From: an uncultured bacterium
Lineage (GTDB): Bacteria > Spirochaetota > Brevinematia > DTOW01
Reading direction: 5' to 3'
Length of the DNA: 21,858 bases
NCBI GenBank assembly: GCA_937928175.1
Contig: CALFVP010000145.1
Coordinates: 1-21,858 of the forward strand
This document shows, piece by piece, positions 1-7,030 of the stretch. The position numbers were made by a program, and so were the translations under genes. Numbering within the stretch: the first letter of the stretch is position 1; each line of letters opens with the position of its first letter. The notes beneath the pieces are model-generated. The model was not told the DNA's origin. It searched no databases and saw nothing but the letters and a program-made list of their open reading frames with translations.

Positions 1-252
1 AATTACATAAAACTACTTAAATCCGTTGGCGTTACAGATAGTAAAGAAATTATAAAAGTTTTTGAAATCGTAAGCAGTAGCGAAATACCAGAAAACAAAA
101 TTTTTAACCTTCTAAACACTTCCAGAAATCTGCTTATTAACTTCATGAATAACGAAAATAAAAAATATAACTTTATTGATTGTTTAATATTCGTTTTAAA
201 TAATCCTAGTTATGGATTCCATAAATTAGCCTTATCTAAAGCCTCTCTTTAG
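1..252 (+). CDS. 3' end of an early gene, probably continuous with the gene cut at the right edge
   Basis: Frame 1 is open from the first base to a TAG at 250-252 and gives 83 residues ending LALSKASL. No start is needed inside the window. The piece is Lys/Asn/Ile-rich with several Leu/Ile-rich helices and no motif I recognise. The gene starting at 20953 leaves the window at base 21858 exactly at a codon end, and this fragment begins in the same phase. If the molecule is circular they form one 385-residue protein with this as its C-terminal domain. The stop codon is also the first base pairs of the hairpin at 251-312. The function is unknown; position in the early module suggests a DNA replication or control role, by inference only. 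Confidence 0.7.
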   Translation, partial: NYIKLLKSVGVTDSKEIIKVFEIVSSSEIPENKIFNLLNTSRNLLINFMNNENKKYNFIDCLIFVLNNPSYGFHKLALSKASL

Positions 253-312
253 GTACTCGGGGGAAGCATACAACCCTCCTTTAACCCCTTACCCACTCAC
301 TCCCGAGTACCT
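251..312 (+). promoter_or_regulatory. Hairpin with antisense loop (candidate 3'-UTR regulatory RNA)
   Basis: AGGTACTCGGG at 251-261 pairs with CCCGAGTACCT at 302-312, and a G-T and a G-C pair extend the stem to 13 bp. The 36-nt loop is C-rich and nearly G-free, so it should stay single-stranded. Within it, 267-282 reads CATACAACCCTCCTTT. This is the exact reverse complement of the ribosome-binding site through the ATG of the genes at 18432 and 19437. The element starts at the stop codon of the upstream early gene, so it would form the 3' end of the early transcript if the genome is circular. The bases after the stem (CTCTATTATTT) are only weakly terminator-like. An alternative is that the minus strand is the functional one, since it carries the same RBS-ATG followed by only five more codons. 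Confidence 0.6.
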
Positions 313-403
313 CTATTATTTCTATGATGTGCATTAATTCCATACCTTCAAATAACCTTACTACTTTCATACCTTGCACATCCAAAAACTTACTTAAACA
401 ATC

Positions 404-460
404 AAAAACGTTAAAAAATACGTTGAAAAAGTTAAAAAGTACGTTAAAAATTAAGTTGTT
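404..460. repeat. Phased GTTRAAAA repeats upstream of the terminase (possible pac region)
   Basis: Four or five copies of a (A)CGTT(A/G)AAAA-like motif occur with their G at about 410, 422, 431, 443 and 455, roughly one helical turn apart. This is the non-coding stretch before the small terminase gene, where headful phages often carry the packaging recognition site or a control site. The phased A-tracts would favour bending. No function can be proven from sequence alone. Confidence 0.4.
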
Positions 461-482
461 TGTAACGTTTTTATTTTTATTG

Positions 483-511
483 TTGATTTGTTAATCGTTT
501 AGATTTATATT
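483..511 (+). promoter_or_regulatory. Possible promoter for the terminase genes
   Basis: TTGATT at 483-488 and TATATT at 506-511 are separated by 17 bp, a sigma-70-like arrangement with 4/6 and 5/6 consensus matches. Transcription would start near 518, giving a leader of about a dozen bases before the ATG at 531. It is much weaker than the promoters at 2200 and 18288, and chance matches are common in DNA this AT-rich. Confidence 0.35.
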
Positions 512-530
512 AATTTATGAGCGTTAAAAT

Positions 531-998
531 ATGTATAGTAAAATTTCAAAACAGAGAAAAAAAATAAAAAAGTTAATTAATTTGTTACTCTCTGGTTATA
601 ACATCTCTGAAGCTTGTATTTTGGCAAATTTCCCAAGACGTACATTTTACCATTATTACGATATCGGAAAAGAAAAATTTGAAAAACAAATATTCGATGA
701 GCATACTAAATTTTACTTAGACGTTGAAAATGCTTTACTGGAATACAAGAAAAAAATAATTGACAAAATTATGTTACTTTCGGAAGAAAAAAAAGACTGG
801 CGCGGTTTTTTCTCTTTACTGACTCTTAGATTTCGAGAAGATGACAAAGACAGTAACATAACCTTAAAAGTTATTTCAAAGAAAGAAATAATTAAAATCA
901 TCAAGAAAAACAGAATTAAAAACACTAAAGAGGATTTAAACAAACTTGAAAGTAAAAACGTTGAAAATGAAAACAATGAAAACAACAAAAAAACGTAA
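531..998 (+). CDS. Terminase small subunit (DNA-binding packaging protein)
   Basis: The 155-residue product is basic. It has a helix-turn-helix-like segment at about residues 18-44 (LLSGYNISEACILANF followed by PRRTFYHYY), as in PBSX/XtmA-type small terminases that bind the packaging site. The middle is a charged helix and the C-terminus is an Asn/Glu/Lys-rich tail (about residues 128-155), possibly for contact with the large subunit. Support comes mainly from size, the HTH and the position directly before an unmistakable large terminase, whose start overlaps the end of this gene. No good Shine-Dalgarno precedes the ATG. The phased repeats at 404-460 are a candidate binding site. Confidence 0.75.
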   Translation: MYSKISKQRKKIKKLINLLLSGYNISEACILANFPRRTFYHYYDIGKEKFEKQIFDEHTKFYLDVENALLEYKKKIIDKIMLLSEEKKDWRGFFSLLTLRFREDDKDSNITLKVISKKEIIKIIKKNRIKNTKEDLNKLESKNVENENNENNKKT

Positions 999-2184
999 TA
1001 ACTTTGAGGATGGTATAATTTTGGATATTTTCGAAAATACCAATACAAAATTTATTGACGTTTTCTTTACTGATAAAAATTTGGTACTTCTAAGAGGTGG
1101 AGCAGGTAGCGGAAAGACTTATTTTCTCTGTAACTACATCATAAACGAAGCAGTTACAAAAGGTTTAAATTCTATCTTCGTTACTTCTTCCTACGTTGTT
1201 GTAAATAATTCCATCCTTCAAATCTTTCAAAATACCTTAGAAAAATTAAACATTCCTTATAAAATCGATATCAAAAATATGACTTTGGAAATATTAAAAC
1301 CTTTCAAAACTAAATGCGTTTTTAGGACTTTTAGAAATGTTTTACTAATCAAAGGACTTACTGACTTTGATGTACTTGCAATCGATGAAGGCGATATAAT
1401 CGATGCTAAAACCTTCTCCCTTCTAGTTACTCGTATTCGTGGAAATTCAAACAATCCTAAAAAAATACTTATAGCTTACAATCCTTTATATTCAAACCTT
1501 CTAAAAAACCTAGAAGCAAGAAATGACGTTTACCTAAATATTTCTACCTACCAAGATAATAGATTTATAGATAAAGAAAGTTTTGAAAAAACTTTAATGT
1601 ATTTAGACAGTGAAATGTATAAAGTTTACGCATTAGGTGAATGGGCAAATGAAGATATTTTTATATTCAAAGAGTACTCTATAACTACCGAGCTACATTT
1701 TAGAAACGTTGAGAGCCAAGAGGTTTACGGTGTTGACTTCGGTTTTATTAATCCTACAGCAGTTGTCGCAGTTAAAATATCTGCCGGTAGAATCTACGTT
1801 CATGAGGTTATTTATTCAAGTTACCTAACTAATACCGATTTAATCGAAATCATCAAAAAGAAATGTAATACTAACAGTGTTTTTGTTTGTGATAATTCCG
1901 AGCCTGGCAGAATATCCGAAATGAGAAAAAACGGAATACGCGCAGTTGAATGTATTAAAAATTTTAAAATGTCAATTGACTTAATCCGTAGAAATCAATT
2001 ATTTATCACCGAAACTTCGTATAACTTACTTAGAGAAATCAAAAAATATAGATTCAAAACTGATTCAAAAGGTATTATATTGGAAGAGCCAGTAAAAGAC
2101 GATGACCATGCAATCGATGCCATGCGTTACGCAGTTTTATACATGTTTAACAATCCCCAAAGTTATTCATTCGTTGTTTTCTAG
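946..2184 (+). CDS. Terminase large subunit (packaging ATPase/nuclease)
   Basis: The 412-residue product is a PBSX/Terminase_3-type motor that pumps DNA into the prohead and cuts it. Counting from the TTG at 946, Walker A is GGAGSGKT at residues 51-58 and Walker B is VLAIDEGD at 143-150. The RNase H-like nuclease acidic residues lie in GVDFGF (262-267), VCDNSEP (314-320) and DDDHAIDAMRY (385-395). The start is uncertain. TTG at 946 has AGAGG about 12 bases upstream, while in-frame ATGs at 967 and 976 have no evident RBS. Any of these keeps the ATPase intact. The gene overlaps the small subunit by about 50 bases at most, so translation is likely coupled. Both catalytic domains look complete. 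Confidence 0.93.
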   Translation: MKVKTLKMKTMKTTKKRNNFEDGIILDIFENTNTKFIDVFFTDKNLVLLRGGAGSGKTYFLCNYIINEAVTKGLNSIFVTSSYVVVNNSILQIFQNTLEKLNIPYKIDIKNMTLEILKPFKTKCVFRTFRNVLLIKGLTDFDVLAIDEGDIIDAKTFSLLVTRIRGNSNNPKKILIAYNPLYSNLLKNLEARNDVYLNISTYQDNRFIDKESFEKTLMYLDSEMYKVYALGEWANEDIFIFKEYSITTELHFRNVESQEVYGVDFGFINPTAVVAVKISAGRIYVHEVIYSSYLTNTDLIEIIKKKCNTNSVFVCDNSEPGRISEMRKNGIRAVECIKNFKMSIDLIRRNQLFITETSYNLLREIKKYRFKTDSKGIILEEPVKDDDHAIDAMRYAVLYMFNNPQSYSFVVF

Positions 2185-2199
2185 TTCGTTTAAAAAAAC

Positions 2200-2228
2200 T
2201 TGACTTTTTAGTTTCTCTTGTTTATAAT
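2200..2228 (+). promoter_or_regulatory. Promoter for the head operon
   Basis: TTGACT at 2200-2205 and TATAAT at 2223-2228 are separated by 17 bp, close to the sigma-70 consensus. It lies in the 61-bp gap between the terminase and portal genes. The predicted start near 2235 leaves only about ten bases before the portal GTG. Confidence 0.8.
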
Positions 2229-2245
2229 ATTCTTGAATGTAAGAA

Positions 2246-4147
2246 GTGGGGATACTTTCTGGATTGTTTAAAAATAAAAATAATCAAGTTATTCGCGTTA
2301 TCGGTTCTGACTTATCCACTAACGAAAGAAATGAAATACTTAAAAACGTTTGGGTAATTTCGGGAATCGAAGCAATCGCAAACGCAATAATCCGAATGGG
2401 TTTAGAAGACAAAGAAAAAGAAAAGTTATTTAATAATAGCGTTCTTTCTTTCTCTGATGTTATTAAAACTATTGTTTATGACTTAATCGTAGACGGTAAC
2501 GCATACCTTAGAATTACCAAAATCGGCAATGATATTGCTTTATTTCCTTTATCCCCTTCACTTTGTGATATTTCACTAGAAAACAATTATATTAAATTCT
2601 TCTTTAACGGTAATGAAGTAGATTATAATGAAATCATCCATATTAAAAACATTGTACCAAACGAAACTAATATAATTAGGTTACTTAAGGGTGATAGTTT
2701 ACTAAAAAACATTATAGACGTTATTAGGTTAGATAATACTATAATTCGTATGAGTTTGGTTAATTTCTCTTTTAACAATTCTACAATCGTAGCAAGTTTT
2801 AAAAATGGTGTTGATGTTAGTGATACCGTTGTAAAGTCACTTGAGCAAGCAATAAGAAACGAATTAAACAGAAACGGAAGAATTAACTTTTTAATTTCCC
2901 CACTTGAGCTTGATGTACACGAGTTTAAATCTGATTCTGAAATTTCGTTTATTCAAACAATGAGAGAAAACGCAATAAAAATATTGTCCGTTCTAAGAGT
3001 TCCCCCCATTGTTTTAGGTTTTGGTGATGCAGGTAATTACGTAAACAGAAAAGAGCAGTTAAAAAGTTTCTACGAGAATGCAGTTTTTAATATCTGTTCT
3101 CTCATTGAAAGTTCTTTCTTAAAAAGGGGTATAGAAATAAGGTTTAACAGAAATAACGTTTTAATACTTCAGGAGAGTTTAAACGAAAAAGTAAACACGT
3201 TAAACGGGCTTATTTTGGCCGGTTATTCGTTATCACAAGCAGCCGAAATGTTAGGGTTACCACTTCCTAAATTTCTAACAAGAAATGAAGATAACGAAAA
3301 CAACAATAATAACGAAAATAACAATAATGGCCAAAACTTCGAAAATGACAAAACAAACAATAACGAAAACATAATAAAGACAGTAGGTAATTATTCCTTT
3401 TCCATCCCCAGAGACTACATAATTTTGGGTAACGAGATTAAAGTTAAATTTATTTCTAAGTTTATGGAGTTCTTCAAGAAGTTCAAAAGTTTTATTGTAA
3501 ATATCCTGACTACAAACAGAAATTTATTTAAAGATGAGTTTGAAAAAGCAATACTGAAAAGTGTTGAAGATGGTAATTTTATAGAAGCGGATAACATCCT
3601 AAGCAATTTCATAGAAATGGCAAACGATAATTTAAAAAAGTATTCTGGTAAATCATTCGAAGAAATGGTAAATAAATTTGATGATATCGTAAAATTGCAG
3701 TTAAACAGTGATTTTTTAAAGGATGTTATAAAAATGGAGGTAGTTAGCAGACACGCAAACAAAATAACAAGAATAAACGAAACTATAAGAAACCAAATAA
3801 GAGAGGTTTTACTTGAAGGTATTCAATTAGGTACTTCTACGATTGAAGTTGCAGATAAAATAAAAGAAACTTTTAATATGCAAAGAAGTAGAGCCAATAC
3901 AATAGCAAGGACTGAAGTAAATTCGATTTTAAACGATTACAGTTTTGCGAATGCCGAAAGTATAGGACTAACTAAAAAAATTTGGTTAACAGCACACGAT
4001 GAAGTAGTAAGACCTACACACGCAGAAATAGATTTTTACGAAGTTAACATATTGGAGCCTTTCCCTAATAAATTAATGTATCCTGGAGATATCAACGGGG
4101 AAGCTTCCGAAGTTATAAATTGTAGATGTACCTTAATGTTTAAATAA
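2246..4147 (+). CDS. Portal protein fused to a MuF-like minor head protein
   Basis: This is a 633-residue two-part protein. Residues 1 to about 343 are an HK97-type portal: VDGNAYLRI at 82-90, the core with SVLRVPPIVLGF near 248-259, and helices around NRKEQLKSFYENAV. The portal forms the dodecameric DNA channel at one capsid vertex. Residues about 346-376 are an Asn-rich linker. Residues about 380-633 end in a MuF/SPP1 gp7-like domain, with RANTIARTEVNSILNDY at 549-565, the HDEVVRPTH segment and the terminal EVINCRCTL (Cys-X-Cys). The start is GTG at 2246 with no clear Shine-Dalgarno, only about ten bases after the predicted transcription start. In most phages these are separate neighbouring genes, so the fusion fixes a 1:1 stoichiometry. 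Family assignments are secure; the fusion is read directly as one open frame. Confidence 0.9.
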   Translation: MGILSGLFKNKNNQVIRVIGSDLSTNERNEILKNVWVISGIEAIANAIIRMGLEDKEKEKLFNNSVLSFSDVIKTIVYDLIVDGNAYLRITKIGNDIALFPLSPSLCDISLENNYIKFFFNGNEVDYNEIIHIKNIVPNETNIIRLLKGDSLLKNIIDVIRLDNTIIRMSLVNFSFNNSTIVASFKNGVDVSDTVVKSLEQAIRNELNRNGRINFLISPLELDVHEFKSDSEISFIQTMRENAIKILSVLRVPPIVLGFGDAGNYVNRKEQLKSFYENAVFNICSLIESSFLKRGIEIRFNRNNVLILQESLNEKVNTLNGLILAGYSLSQAAEMLGLPLPKFLTRNEDNENNNNNENNNNGQNFENDKTNNNENIIKTVGNYSFSIPRDYIILGNEIKVKFISKFMEFFKKFKSFIVNILTTNRNLFKDEFEKAILKSVEDGNFIEADNILSNFIEMANDNLKKYSGKSFEEMVNKFDDIVKLQLNSDFLKDVIKMEVVSRHANKITRINETIRNQIREVLLEGIQLGTSTIEVADKIKETFNMQRSRANTIARTEVNSILNDYSFANAESIGLTKKIWLTAHDEVVRPTHAEIDFYEVNILEPFPNKLMYPGDINGEASEVINCRCTLMFK

Positions 4148-4174
4148 ACTACGTTTTTATTTTGGGGGTTAGGT

Positions 4175-5140
4175 ATGAAGTTAAACAAAGAAGGTTTTAA
4201 GTTTGCTAAGGAGTTAATAGAAAAAGGAGAATGGAAACAATCTGAGGAATGGGAGCCACCAACACCAGAAGAAGAAAATGAATACATAGAAAAACACGGG
4301 TTTGAGGAGTTCGGTAAATGGCACTTAGGAATAAGAGAAGAAGCAAACGAAGAAACTAAACAAAGGTACGCATTCATCTTTACAAGTGACTTTAAAAAAG
4401 TTGACAGGAGGGGACTAATCGCAATTAGACAAAGAGCTGCACAGTTTGGATATGAAGAAATTTTTGATGCGGCCGGTGATTTACTTGAGTTAATCGATGG
4501 AGGTAAAAAATCATTTATAGCGTACATTAAAAAAGATGTTGATAATTCTACCAGTAACAAAGAAAACGAAAAAGAATACTGGTTCGTTTTAACTAATGAC
4601 AAAGTTGACAGGGTTGGGGATGTTGTTAAAATCGAAGGTATCATTATAGATAACTTTATAAATAATCCAGTTGTATTATTTTCGCATGACCAAAGCAAGC
4701 CTATCGGTGTAGTTACCAAAATAGAGAAGAAAGAAAATAGCTTAATTATTGCTATAAGGTTTGCTAAAAATGATGATTTTAGTAGGAAAATTGAAAATCT
4801 TGTAAATGAAGGTATTTTAAGAGCCGTATCAATCGGATTTCTACCAATCGAAAAAACACCTAACGAATTTGGAGGATTCAATATTGAAAAATGTGAGTTG
4901 TTGGAGGTTTCAATTGTATCAGTTCCAGCAAATCCTTACGCATTGCTAATGAAATATTTAAACGATGTTGATATAAAAAATATTGAGGTTAAAAAAGATG
5001 TTAAAAGTAATGTTGAAAATTCTGAAAAGAAAAACATAAATTCAATTGTTTTAGGTAATGACAAAGGTGAGCGGTTGCTACCTTTGTTGGAAAAACTAAA
5101 ACAATTGAATGAATCCATAAAAAAAATAAAGGAGGTATAA
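4175..5140 (+). CDS. Prohead maturation protease (HK97/S78 type) with an extra N-terminal domain
   Basis: The product has 321 residues. About residues 130-260 match the S78/U35 prohead protease fold: LFSHDQSKPIG with the likely catalytic His171, LRAVSIGF with the nucleophile Ser219, then ELLEVSIVSVPANPYA with an acidic residue of the triad (Glu241 or Glu244). It cleaves scaffold segments from capsid subunits after prohead assembly. Residues 1-115 form an additional domain (GKWHLGI, TSDFKKVDRRGLIAIRQRAA) that I recall seeing fused to other phage proteases. Residues 265-321 are charged and helical and may act as internal scaffold. A purine-rich GGGGGTTAGGT precedes the ATG. The next gene starts 1 base after the stop, so the two are surely co-translated. 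Confidence 0.88.
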   Translation: MKLNKEGFKFAKELIEKGEWKQSEEWEPPTPEEENEYIEKHGFEEFGKWHLGIREEANEETKQRYAFIFTSDFKKVDRRGLIAIRQRAAQFGYEEIFDAAGDLLELIDGGKKSFIAYIKKDVDNSTSNKENEKEYWFVLTNDKVDRVGDVVKIEGIIIDNFINNPVVLFSHDQSKPIGVVTKIEKKENSLIIAIRFAKNDDFSRKIENLVNEGILRAVSIGFLPIEKTPNEFGGFNIEKCELLEVSIVSVPANPYALLMKYLNDVDIKNIEVKKDVKSNVENSEKKNINSIVLGNDKGERLLPLLEKLKQLNESIKKIKEV

Positions 5141-5141
5141 A

Positions 5142-6188
5142 ATGAAAGATTTTGAAGTTTATAACGAAATAGAAAAAGAGATAAAAAATATTTCTTCTTC
5201 TTTGGAAGAATTCGCAACAACAAAAAAAGAAGTTGAAAAACTAAAAGAAGAATTGTTTACCATAAAAATGCTACAAAATAACAAAGTAGTAAAAGATGCT
5301 AAAAAGGAAATGCTAGAATACTTTAAGAAAGCAATTACAACATCATCAAACGCACAGTATACTATTCCAGTTGAGGTAGTTAGTCAGGTACAAATGCTTA
5401 CTAACGTTTACGGGTTTGCTAGAAGGATAAGTAACGTTATAACGGTTGGAAGTAATACCGTTAAGGTTCCAGTTGAAAGTGATGTCTCCGTATACTGGAC
5501 AGATGAAGGTACAGATATCCAAGAAACTAATCAAATATTTTCAACAGGATTAAACATAACTACCAAAAAATTAGCAGGTTATGTTGAATTGTCAAAAGAG
5601 CTTGTAAAATATTCAAACGTTAATCTGATTGACTACATTCTAACAGTATTTTCTAAAAAAATAGCGTTTGAAGAAGATAAAACTTTCTTACTTGGTTCCG
5701 GTTCTCTGTTTACTGGAATTCGTGACCTTACACCTTCCACAGTTAAGGTTAGCAATGCAACAGATTACCAAAATGTGACAATCGAAGAAATTATAGAATT
5801 AACGGGACTAGTTGACCAATCCGTTTACGAAAGTGAAGAAGCGGTGTTTATAATGAGCCACTTACTTTATAATTCCTTGCTTACGAAAAAATCTACAACA
5901 GGCGAGTATATTTCATATACGTTTATTGATCCTTCGCAAAGGACAATCTTAGGTCGTAAGGTAATACTAACTAATATAATGCCTACTACTGGGGTAGTTG
6001 CTATTTTCGGAGATTTCAAACAATCTAACATATTTGCAGTATCCGAAGAAATGACTTTAGAAACATCTACCGACTACGGATTTAGAAGGGATGTAGTTTC
6101 CGTAAAGATAACAGAAAGAATTTCACCAGTTAATGTTGGATTACTTAGCGGATTCACTTACTTAAGATTAGCACAATCTTCAAATTAG
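5142..6188 (+). CDS. Major capsid protein (HK97 fold)
   Basis: The 348-residue product has the typical size. Residues 1 to about 55 are a charged coiled-coil 'delta' segment (EIEKEIKNISSSLEEFATTK) probably removed by the upstream protease. The mature HK97-like region follows: IPVEVVSQVQMLTNVYGFARRI, ITTKKLAGYVELSKELV, FEEDKTFLLG and a C-terminal P-loop/A-domain region ending in FTYLRLAQSS. An ideal AAAGGAGG lies upstream of the ATG, the strongest RBS in the head operon, as expected for the most abundant virion protein. A 15-bp direct repeat sits across the stop codon. Confidence 0.92.
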   Translation: MKDFEVYNEIEKEIKNISSSLEEFATTKKEVEKLKEELFTIKMLQNNKVVKDAKKEMLEYFKKAITTSSNAQYTIPVEVVSQVQMLTNVYGFARRISNVITVGSNTVKVPVESDVSVYWTDEGTDIQETNQIFSTGLNITTKKLAGYVELSKELVKYSNVNLIDYILTVFSKKIAFEEDKTFLLGSGSLFTGIRDLTPSTVKVSNATDYQNVTIEEIIELTGLVDQSVYESEEAVFIMSHLLYNSLLTKKSTTGEYISYTFIDPSQRTILGRKVILTNIMPTTGVVAIFGDFKQSNIFAVSEEMTLETSTDYGFRRDVVSVKITERISPVNVGLLSGFTYLRLAQSSN

Positions 6189-6198
6189 CACAATCTTC
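6167..6198. repeat. 15-bp direct repeat across the capsid stop codon
   Basis: ATTAGCACAATCTTC occurs at 6167-6181 and again at 6184-6198, a tandem duplication with a 17-bp step. The first copy encodes LAQSS of the capsid C-terminus and the second begins at the stop. Removing one copy would leave a protein ending LAQSS-stop, so the duplication is nearly neutral. Confidence 0.8.
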
Positions 6199-6216
6199 TT
6201 AAATGTTTGGTGATGT

Positions 6217-6429
6217 ATGAGGTACAGAGTTAGATTTAATTTAAATGTAGTTTACGGAAATACCGAGTACAAGAATGGAAATGAATACGTTATAGATAAA
6301 AACACACTTGAAGCGTTAAGGTTTGCGGTTGTATTGCTTGAAGAGGTAAAGGAAAACGAAAGTAAAGAGAATAAAGAAGGTTTTGAGTTTGAGAAGAAAG
6401 AAAATAGGTTAAAAGTTAATAAAAAATAA
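6217..6429 (+). CDS. Small protein of unknown function in the head operon
   Basis: The product has 70 residues: an N-terminal beta-rich part (MRYRVRFNLNVVYGNTEYK) and a helix (LEALRFAVVLLEEVKE), then a Lys/Glu-rich tail. Its position between the capsid and the head-tail connector suits a small head-completion, decoration or accessory protein, but no family is recognised. TTGGTGATGT upstream is a weak RBS. It is placed tightly in the operon, 28 bases after the capsid stop, which supports it being real. Confidence 0.65.
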   Translation: MRYRVRFNLNVVYGNTEYKNGNEYVIDKNTLEALRFAVVLLEEVKENESKENKEGFEFEKKENRLKVNKK

Positions 6430-6450
6430 GGGGGAGCAAATCCCCCATTT
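6430..6450 (+). terminator. GC hairpin followed by ATTTT (partial terminator or RBS-masking hairpin)
   Basis: GGGGGA at 6430-6435 pairs with TCCCCC at 6441-6446 around a GCAAA loop, followed by ATTTT. It sits directly between the stop of the preceding gene and the next ATG at 6453. The G-run is the only Shine-Dalgarno-like sequence for that gene, so the stem could hide it. The T-run is short, so full termination is doubtful. Confidence 0.55.
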
Positions 6451-6452
6451 TA

Positions 6453-7028
6453 ATGGGTTTTGTTATGCTTACATTGGAGTACGTTAAAAGATACTTAAAC
6501 ATAACTACAAACGACTACGATACCTTTTTAACTGGGTTAATAGATGCTATTGTTAGTGAGTTTAGTTTTCTTAACAGAAGACAAAGGCGGGTAATTTCGA
6601 AAATCAATTATTTAAGTGAGTTAGTAGGTTATTCAATCCTTAGAAATAACGTTAAAATTCATTCTATTACTTCGGTAAAGGTTACAAAAGATTTAATTAA
6701 TTTTAAGGAGTTTAACGATTACAATTTAAGAAAAAACGTTATTTATTTGAATAATTGTTTTGATTATGATTTTGTTGAGGTTGTTTTGGAAAGAGGATAC
6801 ACACAAACAGAGCCAAACAGAGAAATATTATTAAAACTTGCGGAAATTGTAGCTTTAGAGTTTAAGAAATCTTTTCAAGCAGATGGGGCTATATTCTATA
6901 GCGGTAGACAGGTAGGGGATTTTAGTTTTAACTACTACACCAATCCAGACGAAACAATAAAAAAACTAAAAAGAGAAATAAGGTTAATGACTTATTCACC
7001 AGATGAAATACATGAGGAGGATATATAA
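6453..7028 (+). CDS. Head-tail connector (HK97 gp6-like)
   Basis: The product has 191 residues. The N-terminus MLTLEYVKRYLNITTNDYDT followed by FLTGLIDAIVSEF is the pattern of the gp6/gp15-like connector ('DNA packaging protein') that rings the portal before the tail attaches. The middle is beta-rich (VIYLNNCFDYDFVEVVLERGYT), then come helices (EILLKLAEIVALEFKKSF) and a terminal charged helix. The in-frame ATG at 6465 would start MLTLEYVKRYL, matching usual family N-termini better, so either start is possible. The upstream hairpin at 6430 makes the RBS unclear. Confidence 0.75.
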   Translation: MGFVMLTLEYVKRYLNITTNDYDTFLTGLIDAIVSEFSFLNRRQRRVISKINYLSELVGYSILRNNVKIHSITSVKVTKDLINFKEFNDYNLRKNVIYLNNCFDYDFVEVVLERGYTQTEPNREILLKLAEIVALEFKKSFQADGAIFYSGRQVGDFSFNYYTNPDETIKKLKREIRLMTYSPDEIHEEDI

Positions 7029-7030
7029 GA

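Noticed and set aside
245..315. Possible tRNA from the strong stem at 251-312
   Set aside because: There is a single stem with a long C-rich loop. No D, anticodon or T arms can be drawn.
713..1048. Minus-strand ORF of 111 codons over the terminase genes, and other long minus-strand ORFs (4036-4881, 10309-10875, 11128-11739)
   Set aside because: They are antisense to clearly coding genes. They are Ser/Phe/Leu-rich, as expected from the complement of Lys/Glu-rich coding sequence, and have no RBS or promoter.
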